From Planosporangium thailandense (lineage in GTDB: Bacteria > Actinomycetota > Actinomycetes > Mycobacteriales > Micromonosporaceae): 64,000 nucleotides of DNA. A program made the translations under genes and the position numbers. The stretch covers positions 20,960 through 84,959 of the forward strand of contig NZ_JAATVY010000026.1 in the NCBI RefSeq assembly GCF_011947195.1, written 5' to 3'. This document shows, piece after piece, positions 1 to 8,802 of this stretch (its first letter is position 1; each line of letters begins with the position of its first letter). The notes beneath the pieces are model-generated. The model worked only from the letters and a program-made list of their open reading frames with translations. It was not told where the DNA came from and did not search any database.

Positions 1-11
1 TCGACCGGACC

Positions 12-968
12 ATGCGGAGGATCGACAGCGCCCAGCGCCGTTCGGGCCTCGTGGCCTTCGCGTACGCGGTGTTCAAGAAGTTCGGCGACGACCAGGCCGG
101 CAACCTGGCCGCGTTGCTCGCGTACTACGCGTTCGTGTCGATTTTCCCGCTGTTGCTGGCCTTCACGACCGTCCTCGGGTACCTGCTCAGAGACAATCCG
201 TACCTGCAACAGCGGTTGGTGCACTCCGCGCTGGTGGAGTTTCCGGTCATCGGCGATCAGATCAGGACCGCCGGGCTGCGCGGGCACTGGTACGTGCTGG
301 TGACCAGCGTGCTCGTCAGCGTCTGGGGCGCGCAGGGTGTCGCCACGGCCGCCCAGAACGCCTTCAACGGCCTGTGGAGCGTGCCGTACGCGCGGCGGCC
401 CGGCTTCCCGGCCTCGCTGGCGCGCAGCTTCGGCCTGCTCGGCGTGATGGGGCTGGCCGTGCTCGTCACCGGCCTGCTGTCGGGCGTGGGCGGTGGCACC
501 GGCTCGATCGGCGTGCTGCTGCGGATCGCGGCGTTCGCCGTCTCGGCGGTGTTCAACATCGGTATCTTCCTTCTCGGGTTCCGGCTGGCCACGGCGCCGG
601 AGGTGCGCTTCCGTGACCTGGCGGCCGGCGCGGTCTTCTCGGCCGTCGTCTGGCAGGCGCTGCTGGCCATCGGCACCGTGCTGGTGGCCCACCAGATACG
701 CCATCAGCAGGCGCTGTACGGCACGTTCGGGGTCGTGCTCGGCCTGCTCGCGTGGCTGCACCTGCAGGCGCGGCTCATGCTGTACGCGGTGGAGGTCGAC
801 GTGGTGCGCGCCCGCCACCTGTGGCCGCGCAGCGTGGTCGCGCCGCCGCTGACCCGCGCCGACCGGGCGGCCTACCGGGCGTACGCGGAGAGCACCCGGC
901 GCCGGCCGGCCGACGAGCAGGACGTGGAGGTCCACTTCGCCGGCGACGCCCCGACGGACGTGGGGTGA
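12..968 (+). CDS. YihY/BrkB-family inner membrane protein
   Basis: A 318-residue polytopic membrane protein of the YihY (formerly 'ribonuclease BN'/BrkB) family. The N-terminal part carries the family's LAALLAYYAFVSIFPLLLAF stretch near residues 33-52, followed by about five further hydrophobic segments and a charged, disordered tail from about residue 275. The length matches the family. Its biochemical role is not settled in bacteria. The ATG at 12 has no obvious ribosome binding site within the few bases available, so a start upstream of the window is possible. The next gene is on the same strand about 80 bp on, with no sign of coupling. Confidence 0.85.
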   Translation: MRRIDSAQRRSGLVAFAYAVFKKFGDDQAGNLAALLAYYAFVSIFPLLLAFTTVLGYLLRDNPYLQQRLVHSALVEFPVIGDQIRTAGLRGHWYVLVTSVLVSVWGAQGVATAAQNAFNGLWSVPYARRPGFPASLARSFGLLGVMGLAVLVTGLLSGVGGGTGSIGVLLRIAAFAVSAVFNIGIFLLGFRLATAPEVRFRDLAAGAVFSAVVWQALLAIGTVLVAHQIRHQQALYGTFGVVLGLLAWLHLQARLMLYAVEVDVVRARHLWPRSVVAPPLTRADRAAYRAYAESTRRRPADEQDVEVHFAGDAPTDVG

Positions 969-1046
969 TCCCCCCGCCGTCCGTCGTGGTTTCAGCCGGC
1001 GGTGGCGGGTAGGTGCCGACCGACGACGAGGAAACCGGGGGTCGTC

Positions 1047-1436
1047 ATGACCCAGAAGAAGGCCGGCGTACGCACCGGTGAGGCCACCTCGAAGACCCTG
1101 AAGTACGCCCAGGTGGTCAACTCACCTGACGAGATACCCGACGAGCCCGGCAAGAGCCTGGTCACCACGAACCACGAGGTGATCCGGAAGTGGGCGGAGG
1201 AGCGCGGAGCGGTCCCCGCCACCGTCGCCGGCACCGAACACGAAGGCCGCCCCGGCGTGCTGAGGTTCGACTTCCCGCCGCTCGGCGCCGACGACCGGCT
1301 CCGCCAGGTCGGTTGGGACGGGTGGTTCGGCACCTTCGACGGCCGCGGCCTCAAATTCATCTTCCAGGAGAAGCTTGCGAACGGCCGGCAGAGCAACTTC
1401 TTCCGGCTGGAGAACCCGGAACGGGAGGACGCCTGA
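1047..1436 (+). CDS. Conserved hypothetical protein, 129 aa
   Basis: A small soluble protein with no signal peptide or membrane segment. I do not recognise a named family. It begins MTQKKAGVRTGEA and has a central acidic region (NSPDEIPDEPG) and a compact C-terminal half rich in aromatic residues (VGWDGWFGTFDGRGLKFIF). I chose the ATG at 1047 because GAGGAAACCGGGGG lies just before it; an in-frame GTG at 1002 would add 15 residues that look like untranslated leader. It resembles short actinobacterial proteins of unknown function; no catalytic motif is visible. Confidence 0.7.
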   Translation: MTQKKAGVRTGEATSKTLKYAQVVNSPDEIPDEPGKSLVTTNHEVIRKWAEERGAVPATVAGTEHEGRPGVLRFDFPPLGADDRLRQVGWDGWFGTFDGRGLKFIFQEKLANGRQSNFFRLENPEREDA

Positions 1437-1501
1437 TCGCGGTGCTGTCCGCGTCCGCGTGATCCCGCCCCGGGTTTTCCCGAGGTGCCGCAGGCACCCG
1501 G

Positions 1502-3034
1502 TCAGGCGCGCGATGCGATGGGCGCGGCGGTGACGGTGCGGTTGCGGCCGGCTTCCTTGGCGGCGTACAGGGCCCGGTCGGTGGCGAGCGTGAGGTCGTC
1601 GGGCGTGTCGACGTGGTCGGGGAGCAGCGCCCCACCGACCGAGACCGTCACGTTGATGAGTGTCTGTGCGTCAACCGCCATGGGCGTGTTGGCCATGCAG
1701 CGGCGGATGCGTTCGGCGACGTCGGCGAGGTCCGCGTCGTTGACCTGCGGCAGGAGAACTGCGAACTCTTCGCCGCCGTAGCGGGCGACGATGTCGCCGG
1801 GTCGCACCACGGCCTTCAGCCGGTGCGCGACCTCGCACAGGACCCGGTCGCCGCCGTGGTGACCGTGGGTGTCGTTGACGTGTTTGAAGTGGTCGACGTC
1901 GAGCAGGAGCAGGCCGAGCGACGCATTCTGGCGGCGGGCGCGGGCGGTTTCGGTGTCGAGTGCCTGCTGGAGGAACCGTCGGGTGCGCAGGCCGGTGAGG
2001 GCGTCGGTGATGGCCATGTGGCGCTGCGCCTGGATCAGGACGGCCATGCGGGCGATGACCAGCAGGAAGAGGGCGATGCAGCCGGTGGTCACCAGCGGGA
2101 GGAACGTCGGCGCGTGGCGCAGGTACTGCACGAGCTCCGCGGTCGGGGCCAGCACGGCGGCGACGGCGAGCACCAGCAGCCGGCCGGCGGTGGCGTCCGG
2201 ACCGGCGGCCGGCGAGGGCTCCGCCACGCGGGTCATGGAGGCGTGCAGGCCGGAGGCGCCCATCAGCGCGTAGCACAGCATCCACCCCGCGTCGGTCCAG
2301 CTGCCGTCGAAGTAGGTGCCGAGCAGGGTCTGCACGCCGTACACGGTGTCGGTCAGCAGGCTCGCGGCCAGGCCGGCGGAGAGTAGCCAGAACGCCGTGG
2401 TGCGGACGCCGGCGCCGAGCACGAGCCGGGCGGCGACCGCGAGCAGGAGCAGGTCTCCGAGCGGGTACGCGACCGCCGCCGCCCGGTCGAGCGGAGTGAG
2501 GTCGGTCGCGAGCGCCGATGGGCTGATCAGGTAGATCCACGACAGCAGCGCCGCGCTGACGGTGATGATGGTGGCGTCGATGATGCTCGGGGCGTCCCAG
2601 CCGGGGGTCCGGCGGCGGACCATCAGCATCAGGCCCACGGCCTGCACCGGGAATGCGGCCAGCAGGAGCGGGTCGGCGGCGGTGACGCTGGCGTCGCTGT
2701 GCAGGAGCAGGTGGATCACGTCGTACGTGATCTCGCCGGCGGCGGTGAACGCCTGCCCGGCCGCGATCACCAGCCAGGGCGTGCGTGCGGGTGGCCGGTG
2801 CCGCCGTACGCCGAGCAGGAACGCCGCGACGGACCCGCAGACGACCACGCCGTACGTGATCGTCTGCAACGAGGCGCCGACCGGCCCGGCCAGGGGCACC
2901 AGGTAGTAGACCCCGGCCAACACCACGACGGAGGCGATGAACCCGGCCCAGGCCGGCGGCCGGCGCCACCCGGACAGCATCGACGGCCCGGCCACGGTGG
3001 TGGCGTCGCGGGCCGGCAGTTCACTCGTGGTCAT
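1502..3034 (-). CDS. Membrane diguanylate cyclase (GGDEF)
   Basis: This 510-residue protein has about nine hydrophobic segments in residues 30-335 and a C-terminal GGDEF domain from about residue 340. The active-site motif reads GGEEF, preceded five residues upstream by RPGD, which fits the RxxD product-inhibition I-site. GGDEF domains make cyclic di-GMP from two GTP. The membrane part resembles the multi-pass modules often seen in actinobacterial GGDEF proteins and may sense a small ligand, which is inference. No EAL domain is present. It is divergent from the STAS gene at 3301, with 266 bp between them. Confidence 0.9.
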   Translation of the reverse strand: MTTSELPARDATTVAGPSMLSGWRRPPAWAGFIASVVVLAGVYYLVPLAGPVGASLQTITYGVVVCGSVAAFLLGVRRHRPPARTPWLVIAAGQAFTAAGEITYDVIHLLLHSDASVTAADPLLLAAFPVQAVGLMLMVRRRTPGWDAPSIIDATIITVSAALLSWIYLISPSALATDLTPLDRAAAVAYPLGDLLLLAVAARLVLGAGVRTTAFWLLSAGLAASLLTDTVYGVQTLLGTYFDGSWTDAGWMLCYALMGASGLHASMTRVAEPSPAAGPDATAGRLLVLAVAAVLAPTAELVQYLRHAPTFLPLVTTGCIALFLLVIARMAVLIQAQRHMAITDALTGLRTRRFLQQALDTETARARRQNASLGLLLLDVDHFKHVNDTHGHHGGDRVLCEVAHRLKAVVRPGDIVARYGGEEFAVLLPQVNDADLADVAERIRRCMANTPMAVDAQTLINVTVSVGGALLPDHVDTPDDLTLATDRALYAAKEAGRNRTVTAAPIASRA

Positions 3035-3300
3035 CGGCCCTCACCTGAGCGTACGAATACCGTTGTCGACGATTACGAGGCTGAGGCGCCACCGGTGCGG
3101 CTCGGTTGCGCCGGCAGAGCGAGCAGGTCAGGATCGCTCGGCAGATACCGCACGAACTGCGATCGCGGAACCGTACGAACGGCTGGATCTTATGCCTGAA
3201 TGTCCCAATAGGGACCAACCGTTTCTTTTCGTTACGTCTACGGCGGCCGGGCTGAACGGCGTCGCCTGGTAACTGAGTGGTGTGCAGGGGAGACGGAAAA

Positions 3301-3822
3301 GTGGATGTTCTGGTCACCGACGATCGGGTGAACGGTGCGACGGTCGTCGCCCTGGTCGGGCAGCTCGACCTCGATACCGCCCCGCTGCTGTACGCCACGT
3401 TCGAACGGCTGCGCGCCCGGTCGGTCACCCGCGTCGTCGTCGACCTCGGCGCGCTGACCTACTGCGACTCCACCGGGCTGTCGGCTCTCGCGCTCGCCAG
3501 CAACCACTGCGTCGAAGCCGGCGGGTACCTGCGGCTGGCCGTGCTGAACCCCTTCGTTCTGCAACTGGTGACCGCCCTCGGCATCGCGCGGACCGTGCCC
3601 ATCTACCGCACCGTCGACGCGGCCCTCGCCGGCGACCTGGATGGCCTCGTCGCCGTATCGTGCAGGCAGAGCCCCTGGACAGTGCCGAGCCAGCCGGGCA
3701 TACCGAACCGGCGGCTCGCGGTGGCGTCGACCGGGCGTGGCGCGCCAGCACGCCCGAATGTCGCACCGCACGCCCGGAGGCCGGTGCCGGCGCCAGCGGT
3801 ATCGGCTGCCGGCTGGCGCTGA
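3301..3822 (+). CDS. STAS-domain protein (anti-sigma factor antagonist type), 173 aa
   Basis: A single STAS domain covers about residues 1-105 and includes the motif CDSTGLSAL, whose serine is the residue phosphorylated in SpoIIAA/RsbV-type antagonists. A low-complexity, Pro/Arg-rich tail of about 60 residues follows and is probably disordered. I chose GTG 3301 because an AGGGGAGA ribosome binding site sits about 7 nt before it; an upstream in-frame start at 3277 would add eight residues. No RsbW-like kinase gene is adjacent, so its partner must be encoded elsewhere. It lies directly before a diguanylate cyclase gene. Confidence 0.82.
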   Translation: MDVLVTDDRVNGATVVALVGQLDLDTAPLLYATFERLRARSVTRVVVDLGALTYCDSTGLSALALASNHCVEAGGYLRLAVLNPFVLQLVTALGIARTVPIYRTVDAALAGDLDGLVAVSCRQSPWTVPSQPGIPNRRLAVASTGRGAPARPNVAPHARRPVPAPAVSAAGWR

Positions 3823-3930
3823 CGGGCACCGCTCCCACCCACCGCTCCGCCGCCGACGTCTTTGCCTCAAGTCGTCCCGCACCGCGCCGATCCTGCGTCC
3901 GGCCGTCGTGCGACGTGGGGAGGTGAACGG

Positions 3931-5397
3931 GTGGCGTCAGATCAACCGGTGATCCGGCCGCGGTGGATCCACGCCGGCTGGCCGACGGCTGTCCTCGTCT
4001 TCGCCACCGCGTACGTTCTCCTGCCCGGCCTGGCGCGCGACTGCGTCTTCCTGCTCGGCAACCTGCTGCCCATCGCCGCGATCGTCACCAGCCTGCGGAT
4101 CTACCCGCTGACCTACCGCCTGCCGTGGTACCTGGCCGGCACCGGCGTCACCCTGATGACCGTGCCGAACGTGGTGTGGATCATCCAGGTGGACCTCCTG
4201 GGTCGGGCGAGTGCGACGCCGTGGGGGTACGTCGCGCTCGCCTGCGGGCATCTCACCCTGCTCAGCGGCAGCGTCGCCATCGTCCTGCGCCACGCGCCGA
4301 CCGACCCCGGCGGTGTCATGCACGCCGCCCTGGTCGGCCTCGGCCTGTCCGGTCCCATCTGGCAGGTGCTGGTGCGCCCCGGGCTGGTTGCCGCGGGCGT
4401 TCCACCACTGCGCCGGGGCGCGCTGCTGATCATCGTCGTGGCGCTCATGACCCTGCTGGGCACGCTGCTGCGGGTCCTGAAGACGACGGTCAAGGCGAGG
4501 GCCAACCTCTACTTCTTCATCCTGGCCATGGCCGGCGGTATGGCCGCGGTCGTCGCGATGGCACTCACGGCAGGCCCGCACCGGACGACCGCGACACTGC
4601 TGGCCGAATCGCTGTGGTTCACCGCGTACTTCGGCTGCGCGGCGGCTGCCCTCCATCCGTCCGTCGTCGACCTGACCACGCCGGACGGCGTACACCCCGA
4701 CGACCTGTCCGCCCGCCGGATGCTCAGTACCGCCGCCGTGCTCAGCATGCCCGCGTTGACCGCGGGCGTCACTCTCGCCGTCGGCGGCTCGCCGGACGTG
4801 CTGATGCTGATCGTCAGCACGCTGGTGTGCATTCCCCTCCTGCTGGTCCGGTTCTGGAACCTGGCCGTGCGGCGGATGAAGGCCGAGCAGGCCCTGGCCC
4901 ACCAGGCCAGTCACGACGAGCTGACGGGCCTGCCCAACCGCCGCACCCTGCTGGAGGAGGTCGACGCGGCGATGCGGCGGCTGCGCGCCGGAGCGCTTCC
5001 GTCCGTCGGCGTCCTCTTCTGCGACCTCGATGGATTCAAGCCGATCAACGACACTCTCGGGCACCAGGCCGGCGACGATGTCCTGCGCGTGGTCGGGCAC
5101 AGGCTGCGGCAGTGCGTGCGCGGCGCGGACGTCGTCGGGCGCTTCGGCGGCGACGAGTTCCTCGTCGTGTGCGGCGGGGTCGACGAGCGCGAGGTCGGTG
5201 ACCCCGCCGAACGGATCCGGCGGAGCCTGAGCGAGCCCGTCCGGGTACGGGGAGAGGCGTGCGTCGTCGGGGCGAGCGTCGGGGTGGCCGTCACGACCGG
5301 GGACGACGCCGCGTCCGGCGAAGCCCTGATCGCGCGGGCCGACCAGGCGATGTACGCGATCAAGCAGTCCAGGGGCGGGGCGCGTCGGGCCGCGTGA
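3931..5397 (+). CDS. Membrane diguanylate cyclase (GGDEF), second copy
   Basis: An integral membrane GGDEF protein of 488 residues. Roughly nine hydrophobic segments fill residues 10-310, and the catalytic domain starts near HDELTGLPNRRTLLEEVD. The signature is a canonical GGDEF, with RGAD five residues before it as a probable inhibitory I-site, so active c-di-GMP synthesis is expected. GTG 3931 is the likely start because GGGGAGGTGAACGG precedes it; an earlier in-frame start at 3862 adds Arg/Pro-rich sequence of doubtful reality. It differs in its membrane region from the GGDEF protein at 1502-3034, so the two may respond to different signals. Confidence 0.9.
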   Translation: MASDQPVIRPRWIHAGWPTAVLVFATAYVLLPGLARDCVFLLGNLLPIAAIVTSLRIYPLTYRLPWYLAGTGVTLMTVPNVVWIIQVDLLGRASATPWGYVALACGHLTLLSGSVAIVLRHAPTDPGGVMHAALVGLGLSGPIWQVLVRPGLVAAGVPPLRRGALLIIVVALMTLLGTLLRVLKTTVKARANLYFFILAMAGGMAAVVAMALTAGPHRTTATLLAESLWFTAYFGCAAAALHPSVVDLTTPDGVHPDDLSARRMLSTAAVLSMPALTAGVTLAVGGSPDVLMLIVSTLVCIPLLLVRFWNLAVRRMKAEQALAHQASHDELTGLPNRRTLLEEVDAAMRRLRAGALPSVGVLFCDLDGFKPINDTLGHQAGDDVLRVVGHRLRQCVRGADVVGRFGGDEFLVVCGGVDEREVGDPAERIRRSLSEPVRVRGEACVVGASVGVAVTTGDDAASGEALIARADQAMYAIKQSRGGARRAA

Positions 5398-5484
5398 CAC
5401 CGTCGCGCGCGAATCCGTGACCGACGTTGATATGGTCGGCGCGGGCCAAGCGGCCATTGACATTCCGCTGCGCTGGGAGCCGAC

Positions 5485-6144
5485 GTGATCGAGGAGGTCC
5501 TTCCCGAGGATGTCCGGTCGGCCGAGGCGTTCGACGACCTCGGCCCCGCGCCGCTGTTCGCCGAGGAGGCCGCGCAGCTGGAGCGCGCGGTCGACAAGCG
5601 GCGTGCGGAGTTCGCGACCGTTCGCGCGTGCGCCCGGCGGGCGCTCGGCGAGCTCGGACTCCCGCCGGTCGCGCTGCCGCGTGGTGAGCGTGGGGCGCCC
5701 CGCTGGCCGGACGGGATCGTCGGCAGCATGACCCACTGCACCGGCTACCGGGCCAGCGCCGTGGCCTGGGCGGCGAAGGTGCCGACGATCGGTATCGACG
5801 CCGAGCCGGCGCTGCCGCTTCCCGGCCGCGTTCTCGGCATGGTGAGCCTGCCGCAGGAACGCGTGATGCTGACGGCACTGGCCGCCGCCGCACCGGCGGT
5901 GTGCTGGGACCGGCTGCTGTTCTGCGCGAAAGAAGCGGTGTACAAGGCCTGGTTTCCGCTCGCTCGGCGCTGGCTGGGCTTCGAGGACGCGCTGATCGAG
6001 ATCGATCCGGGCGGTGTGTTCAGCGTCCGGCTGCTGGTACCCGGACCCAGACTCGCGGACGGCGAGGTGACCGGGTTCGCCGGCCGCTGGCTGACGCGTG
6101 ACGGCCTGCTGCTCGCGGCGGTCGCGTCGTGCGCCGTCGGCTGA
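5485..6144 (+). CDS. 4'-phosphopantetheinyl transferase (Sfp/EntD type)
   Basis: This enzyme moves the phosphopantetheine arm of coenzyme A onto a serine of carrier proteins. The 219-residue protein has the EntD-like N-terminal region, the magnesium-binding motif IGIDAEP around residue 110 and the second signature KEAVYKAW around residue 153. The length is typical of secondary-metabolism PPTases. The GTG start at 5485 has GGGAGC upstream. The gene stands alone between a diguanylate cyclase and a secreted protein. The free ACP (31873) and the KS-ACP-oxoamine synthase (32957) in this window are obvious possible substrates, though that pairing is inference. Confidence 0.92.
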   Translation: MIEEVLPEDVRSAEAFDDLGPAPLFAEEAAQLERAVDKRRAEFATVRACARRALGELGLPPVALPRGERGAPRWPDGIVGSMTHCTGYRASAVAWAAKVPTIGIDAEPALPLPGRVLGMVSLPQERVMLTALAAAAPAVCWDRLLFCAKEAVYKAWFPLARRWLGFEDALIEIDPGGVFSVRLLVPGPRLADGEVTGFAGRWLTRDGLLLAAVASCAVG

Positions 6145-6279
6145 CCCCGCTTTCCGTCTATTAGGGACGTTCGAGGGCCGATCTCGTTGCCCGGCCGTGG
6201 TTCGGTCCCGGTGACCGACCGGTTGCGCGCTATCGCATCCGGTCTTCTCCAGGGGTGGGGGAGTGCCTAGGCTGTGCCG

Positions 6280-7068
6280 ATGCGCCGTGACGTCGACGCC
6301 GACCACAGCGATCCGGTTGACAGCGAGGTCGACAGCCACGGCCCCGCCGACGCCGGCCCGGCGCCGGACCGCTGCGGGTGGCCGGCCCGCCACCGGCACC
6401 GGCGCAGGCACGCCAGCCCCCGGCCCGCTCGGGCCGGGCTCAGGCTGGTCGCGGTGGCGCTGTCAGCCGTCACCGTTGCCCTCGCCATCGGCGGGACCGC
6501 GATCACCGTCGCGAAGCCCGGCGGTCCGGCGGTGGCCACGGCCGCCACCCGCGAGCTTCTGATCGTCACGCAGCCGGGTCCGGCGACCGACGGCGGCCCG
6601 GCGCCGTCGGCGAACGCGCGGGCGAGTTCGCCGCGCCGGCCGGTGGTCGGGCTGAACCGGGCCGCGATGGACAACGCAATCGTCATCATCGAGGTCGGCC
6701 GGGAGCTGAACCTTCCCAGGCGCGCCCTGGTCGTGGCGGTCGCGACGGCGCTGCAGGAGACCGGGCTGCGCAACCTGGCCAACATGACCGTGCCCGAGTC
6801 GCTGAGCCATCCGCACCAGGGCGTGTACCACAACTTCGACTCGGTGGGCCTGTTCCAACAGCGGCCGAGCCAGGGCTGGGGAACCGTCGCGGAGCTGATG
6901 GACCCGCCGACGGCCACCCGGCTGTTCTACCGCCGGCTTCTGGCGGTCCCCGGTTGGCAGACGATGAGCATCAGCGACGCCGCCCAGGCGGTGCAGCGCT
7001 CCGCGTTTCCCGGCGCCTACGACAAGCAGCGGGTACGCGCGCAGCAGATCGTCGACGCCGTCACCTGA
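6280..7068 (+). CDS. Membrane-anchored lysozyme-like protein
   Basis: The protein has a charged cytoplasmic head of about 50 residues, one hydrophobic segment (LRLVAVALSAVTVALAIGG, about residues 51-69) and an extracellular C-terminal domain of about 130 residues. That domain carries ALQETGL, DSVGLFQQRPSQGWG and a terminal AYDKQRVRAQQIVDAV. This pattern is common in actinobacterial cell-wall proteins, often beside NlpC/P60 or M23 domains, and resembles a lysozyme-like fold. Here it stands alone. Cell-wall remodelling is a reasonable inference, but no catalytic residue can be assigned with confidence beyond the Glu of QETGL. A GTG at 6274 is an alternative start. Confidence 0.72.
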   Translation: MRRDVDADHSDPVDSEVDSHGPADAGPAPDRCGWPARHRHRRRHASPRPARAGLRLVAVALSAVTVALAIGGTAITVAKPGGPAVATAATRELLIVTQPGPATDGGPAPSANARASSPRRPVVGLNRAAMDNAIVIIEVGRELNLPRRALVVAVATALQETGLRNLANMTVPESLSHPHQGVYHNFDSVGLFQQRPSQGWGTVAELMDPPTATRLFYRRLLAVPGWQTMSISDAAQAVQRSAFPGAYDKQRVRAQQIVDAVT

Positions 7069-7091
7069 CCACCGCTGGACCCGGCCGGCCG

Positions 7092-7799
7092 TCAGCGGCC
7101 CAGCCGATCGACCACCCCGCGCCACGCGCGAGCGGCCGACCCGCGTGACGTCCGGCGCGCACGCCGCCGCTTCAGTACGACCACTGCCGCCCCGGTGGCG
7201 ACCACGCCAGCCCCGACGGCGGCCCACCACCCGGTACGCCGGCGCACGCCATCGCTGATCCGTACCCGCGCCGGATTCGCTCGGGCGCTGCCGACGGCGG
7301 TCGTGACCGCGGCGTACGTCGCACGTGGTGCGGCCGTGCTCTCAGCCCGTACGTCGTGCCGCCGCCGCGCCGCCAGGGTTACCGCCCGCAGGTCCAATCT
7401 GATGCTCTCGACCATCCGCTCGGGCGTGATGGAGCCGATCCGGCGCAGCCGCCCGGCGCCGAGCAGCGCCACTCCGGCAGCCGTGGCGAACAGCGCGACG
7501 GTCACCACGAGCGCCGCGGCCCAGACCGGCAGTACCGTGGCGAGCAGCGCGGCCACCGCCGTCAGCAGCGCGGCGATGCCGTAGAGAACCGTGACCCCGG
7601 CCGCGCCGAACAGGGCCGCACCCGTGCCCGCGCTGCGGGCCTTCGGTCGCAGCTCCGCCCAGCCGGCCCGCGATTCGGCGCGAATCAACCGGCCCGCCTG
7701 CGTGAGTACGGTACGGGCAAGCGCGGCCGTGGAGGCTGCGCGCCGCGTGGTACGACCACCGGTCCCGCCCACCCGGCCGGTGTCGACAGCAGTGTTCAC
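7092..7799 (-). CDS. Phage holin-family (DUF1469-like) membrane protein
   Basis: A 235-residue protein with an N-terminal amphipathic region, two adjacent strongly hydrophobic segments (about residues 58-82 and 90-115) and a third near residue 200. The first half matches the actinobacterial 'phage holin family / DUF1469' layout (RLIRAESRAGWAELRPKARSAG before the first segment). Despite the name, such proteins are chromosomal and not linked to lysis. The tail is very basic (KRRRARRTSRGSAARAW). The start is a GTG at 7799. The downstream neighbour on the same strand is a STAS gene on its other side; no function can be deduced. Confidence 0.72.
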   Translation of the reverse strand: MNTAVDTGRVGGTGGRTTRRAASTAALARTVLTQAGRLIRAESRAGWAELRPKARSAGTGAALFGAAGVTVLYGIAALLTAVAALLATVLPVWAAALVVTVALFATAAGVALLGAGRLRRIGSITPERMVESIRLDLRAVTLAARRRHDVRAESTAAPRATYAAVTTAVGSARANPARVRISDGVRRRTGWWAAVGAGVVATGAAVVVLKRRRARRTSRGSAARAWRGVVDRLGR

Positions 7800-7855
7800 G
7801 TTTCATGGATGCCCATCTCGGCCATCCGGCAATCGCGGGACCTCGGCCGCCCTGC

Positions 7856-8239
7856 TCAGCCCGGATCCACCACCGGGTGCGTGGCCGGCAGCAGGTCCAG
7901 CGCGTCCGCCCGGGCAGCCCCGTCGACGCTTCCGAATATCCGCAGCCGGGATATCAGCCCGCGGGCCCGAAGCGCCTCGGATACCGGGTGGGTGGGGGCT
8001 GCCAGGCGGAGCTCGATCCCGGCGGTCGTGGCCGCCCGGTCACATGCGTCGAGCATCGCCAAGCCGGCGGAGTCGCACGTTTCCAGCCCGGCGAGGTCCA
8101 TGACCAGGACCGGCCGCTCGCCGGCGAGCAGCCACGCCACTTCCGGCTCGACGGTGAGCACCGTGGCCGCACACAGCTTGCCGGTCAGGGCGAGTACGGC
8201 GACGCCGCGCACCTCGTACCTCGACCACGTCAACTCCAT
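7856..8239 (-). CDS. STAS-domain protein, 127 aa
   Basis: A single STAS domain occupies almost the whole protein, with TCDSAGLAML carrying the presumed phosphoacceptor serine near residue 55. The family binds partner anti-sigma kinases or regulatory proteins through this surface. The gene is divergent from another STAS gene at 8306, with 66 bp between them. No anti-sigma factor lies nearby. A GAGGA sequence sits immediately next to the ATG, closer than usual, so the exact start is not certain. Confidence 0.82.
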   Translation of the reverse strand: MELTWSRYEVRGVAVLALTGKLCAATVLTVEPEVAWLLAGERPVLVMDLAGLETCDSAGLAMLDACDRAATTAGIELRLAAPTHPVSEALRARGLISRLRIFGSVDGAARADALDLLPATHPVVDPG

Positions 8240-8305
8240 TCCTCAGCGTTACCCAGCGGACCGGCGCGTCGCACATGGTCGCTGGCTATTGACAGTTCGT
8301 GATAC

Positions 8306-8644
8306 ATGGGTGCGATCTGTTCCGTCCGCGGCGATCGCGCCGTACCGTGGCGCCCCAGCACTGTGCGCTGGCTGGTCGAGGTACGGGGAGAGATAGGCGC
8401 CGAGGCTTCCGGCCGGATACGCGATGCGCTCGTCCACGCCGCGACCAGGGTGATGCCGACGCGGATCGTTCTCGACCTGCTGCACGTGGCCTTCATCGAC
8501 TCGACCGGAATCGAAGCGATCGTCGCCGGTCGCACCGTCGCGAGCCGGATGGCCGTCGGATTCGTGCTGCGACAGCCCAACGGCGTCGTCGCCCACCAGC
8601 TTCGCCGCATCGGCCTCCTCGACACGCTGATGGCCGATCGGTAG
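8306..8644 (+). CDS. STAS-domain protein, 112 aa
   Basis: A compact STAS-domain protein with the motif FIDSTGIEAI around residue 65. The N-terminal 18 residues look unlike the rest of the domain, and no good ribosome binding site precedes ATG 8306, so translation may begin slightly further in. It is one of four STAS genes in this 6 kb stretch and shares low similarity with the others beyond the core motif. Its partner is unknown. Confidence 0.72.
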   Translation: MGAICSVRGDRAVPWRPSTVRWLVEVRGEIGAEASGRIRDALVHAATRVMPTRIVLDLLHVAFIDSTGIEAIVAGRTVASRMAVGFVLRQPNGVVAHQLRRIGLLDTLMADR

Positions 8645-8802
8645 TTTTCCGGCCACTGTCCGGGTCCACGTCACGTCTCCGCATCGACTGCGCGACCTGC
8701 CTGTTCGCCGGCCGGCGCCGGCGTTGTGGCGACCCGCGCGGTCCGGATCGGTCATCCGGATATGGACTGCCCGTCGTTCGGCAGGGCTATGATGGCCGAA
8801 CT

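Noticed and set aside
3937..6411. An 824-codon minus-strand open frame across the GGDEF and PPTase genes
   Set aside because: The plus-strand genes have intact catalytic motifs; the antisense translation is Arg/Gln/Gly-rich without domains.
7092..7799. A functional phage lysis holin
   Set aside because: The protein belongs to a chromosomal family that only carries the holin name. It lacks an endolysin neighbour.
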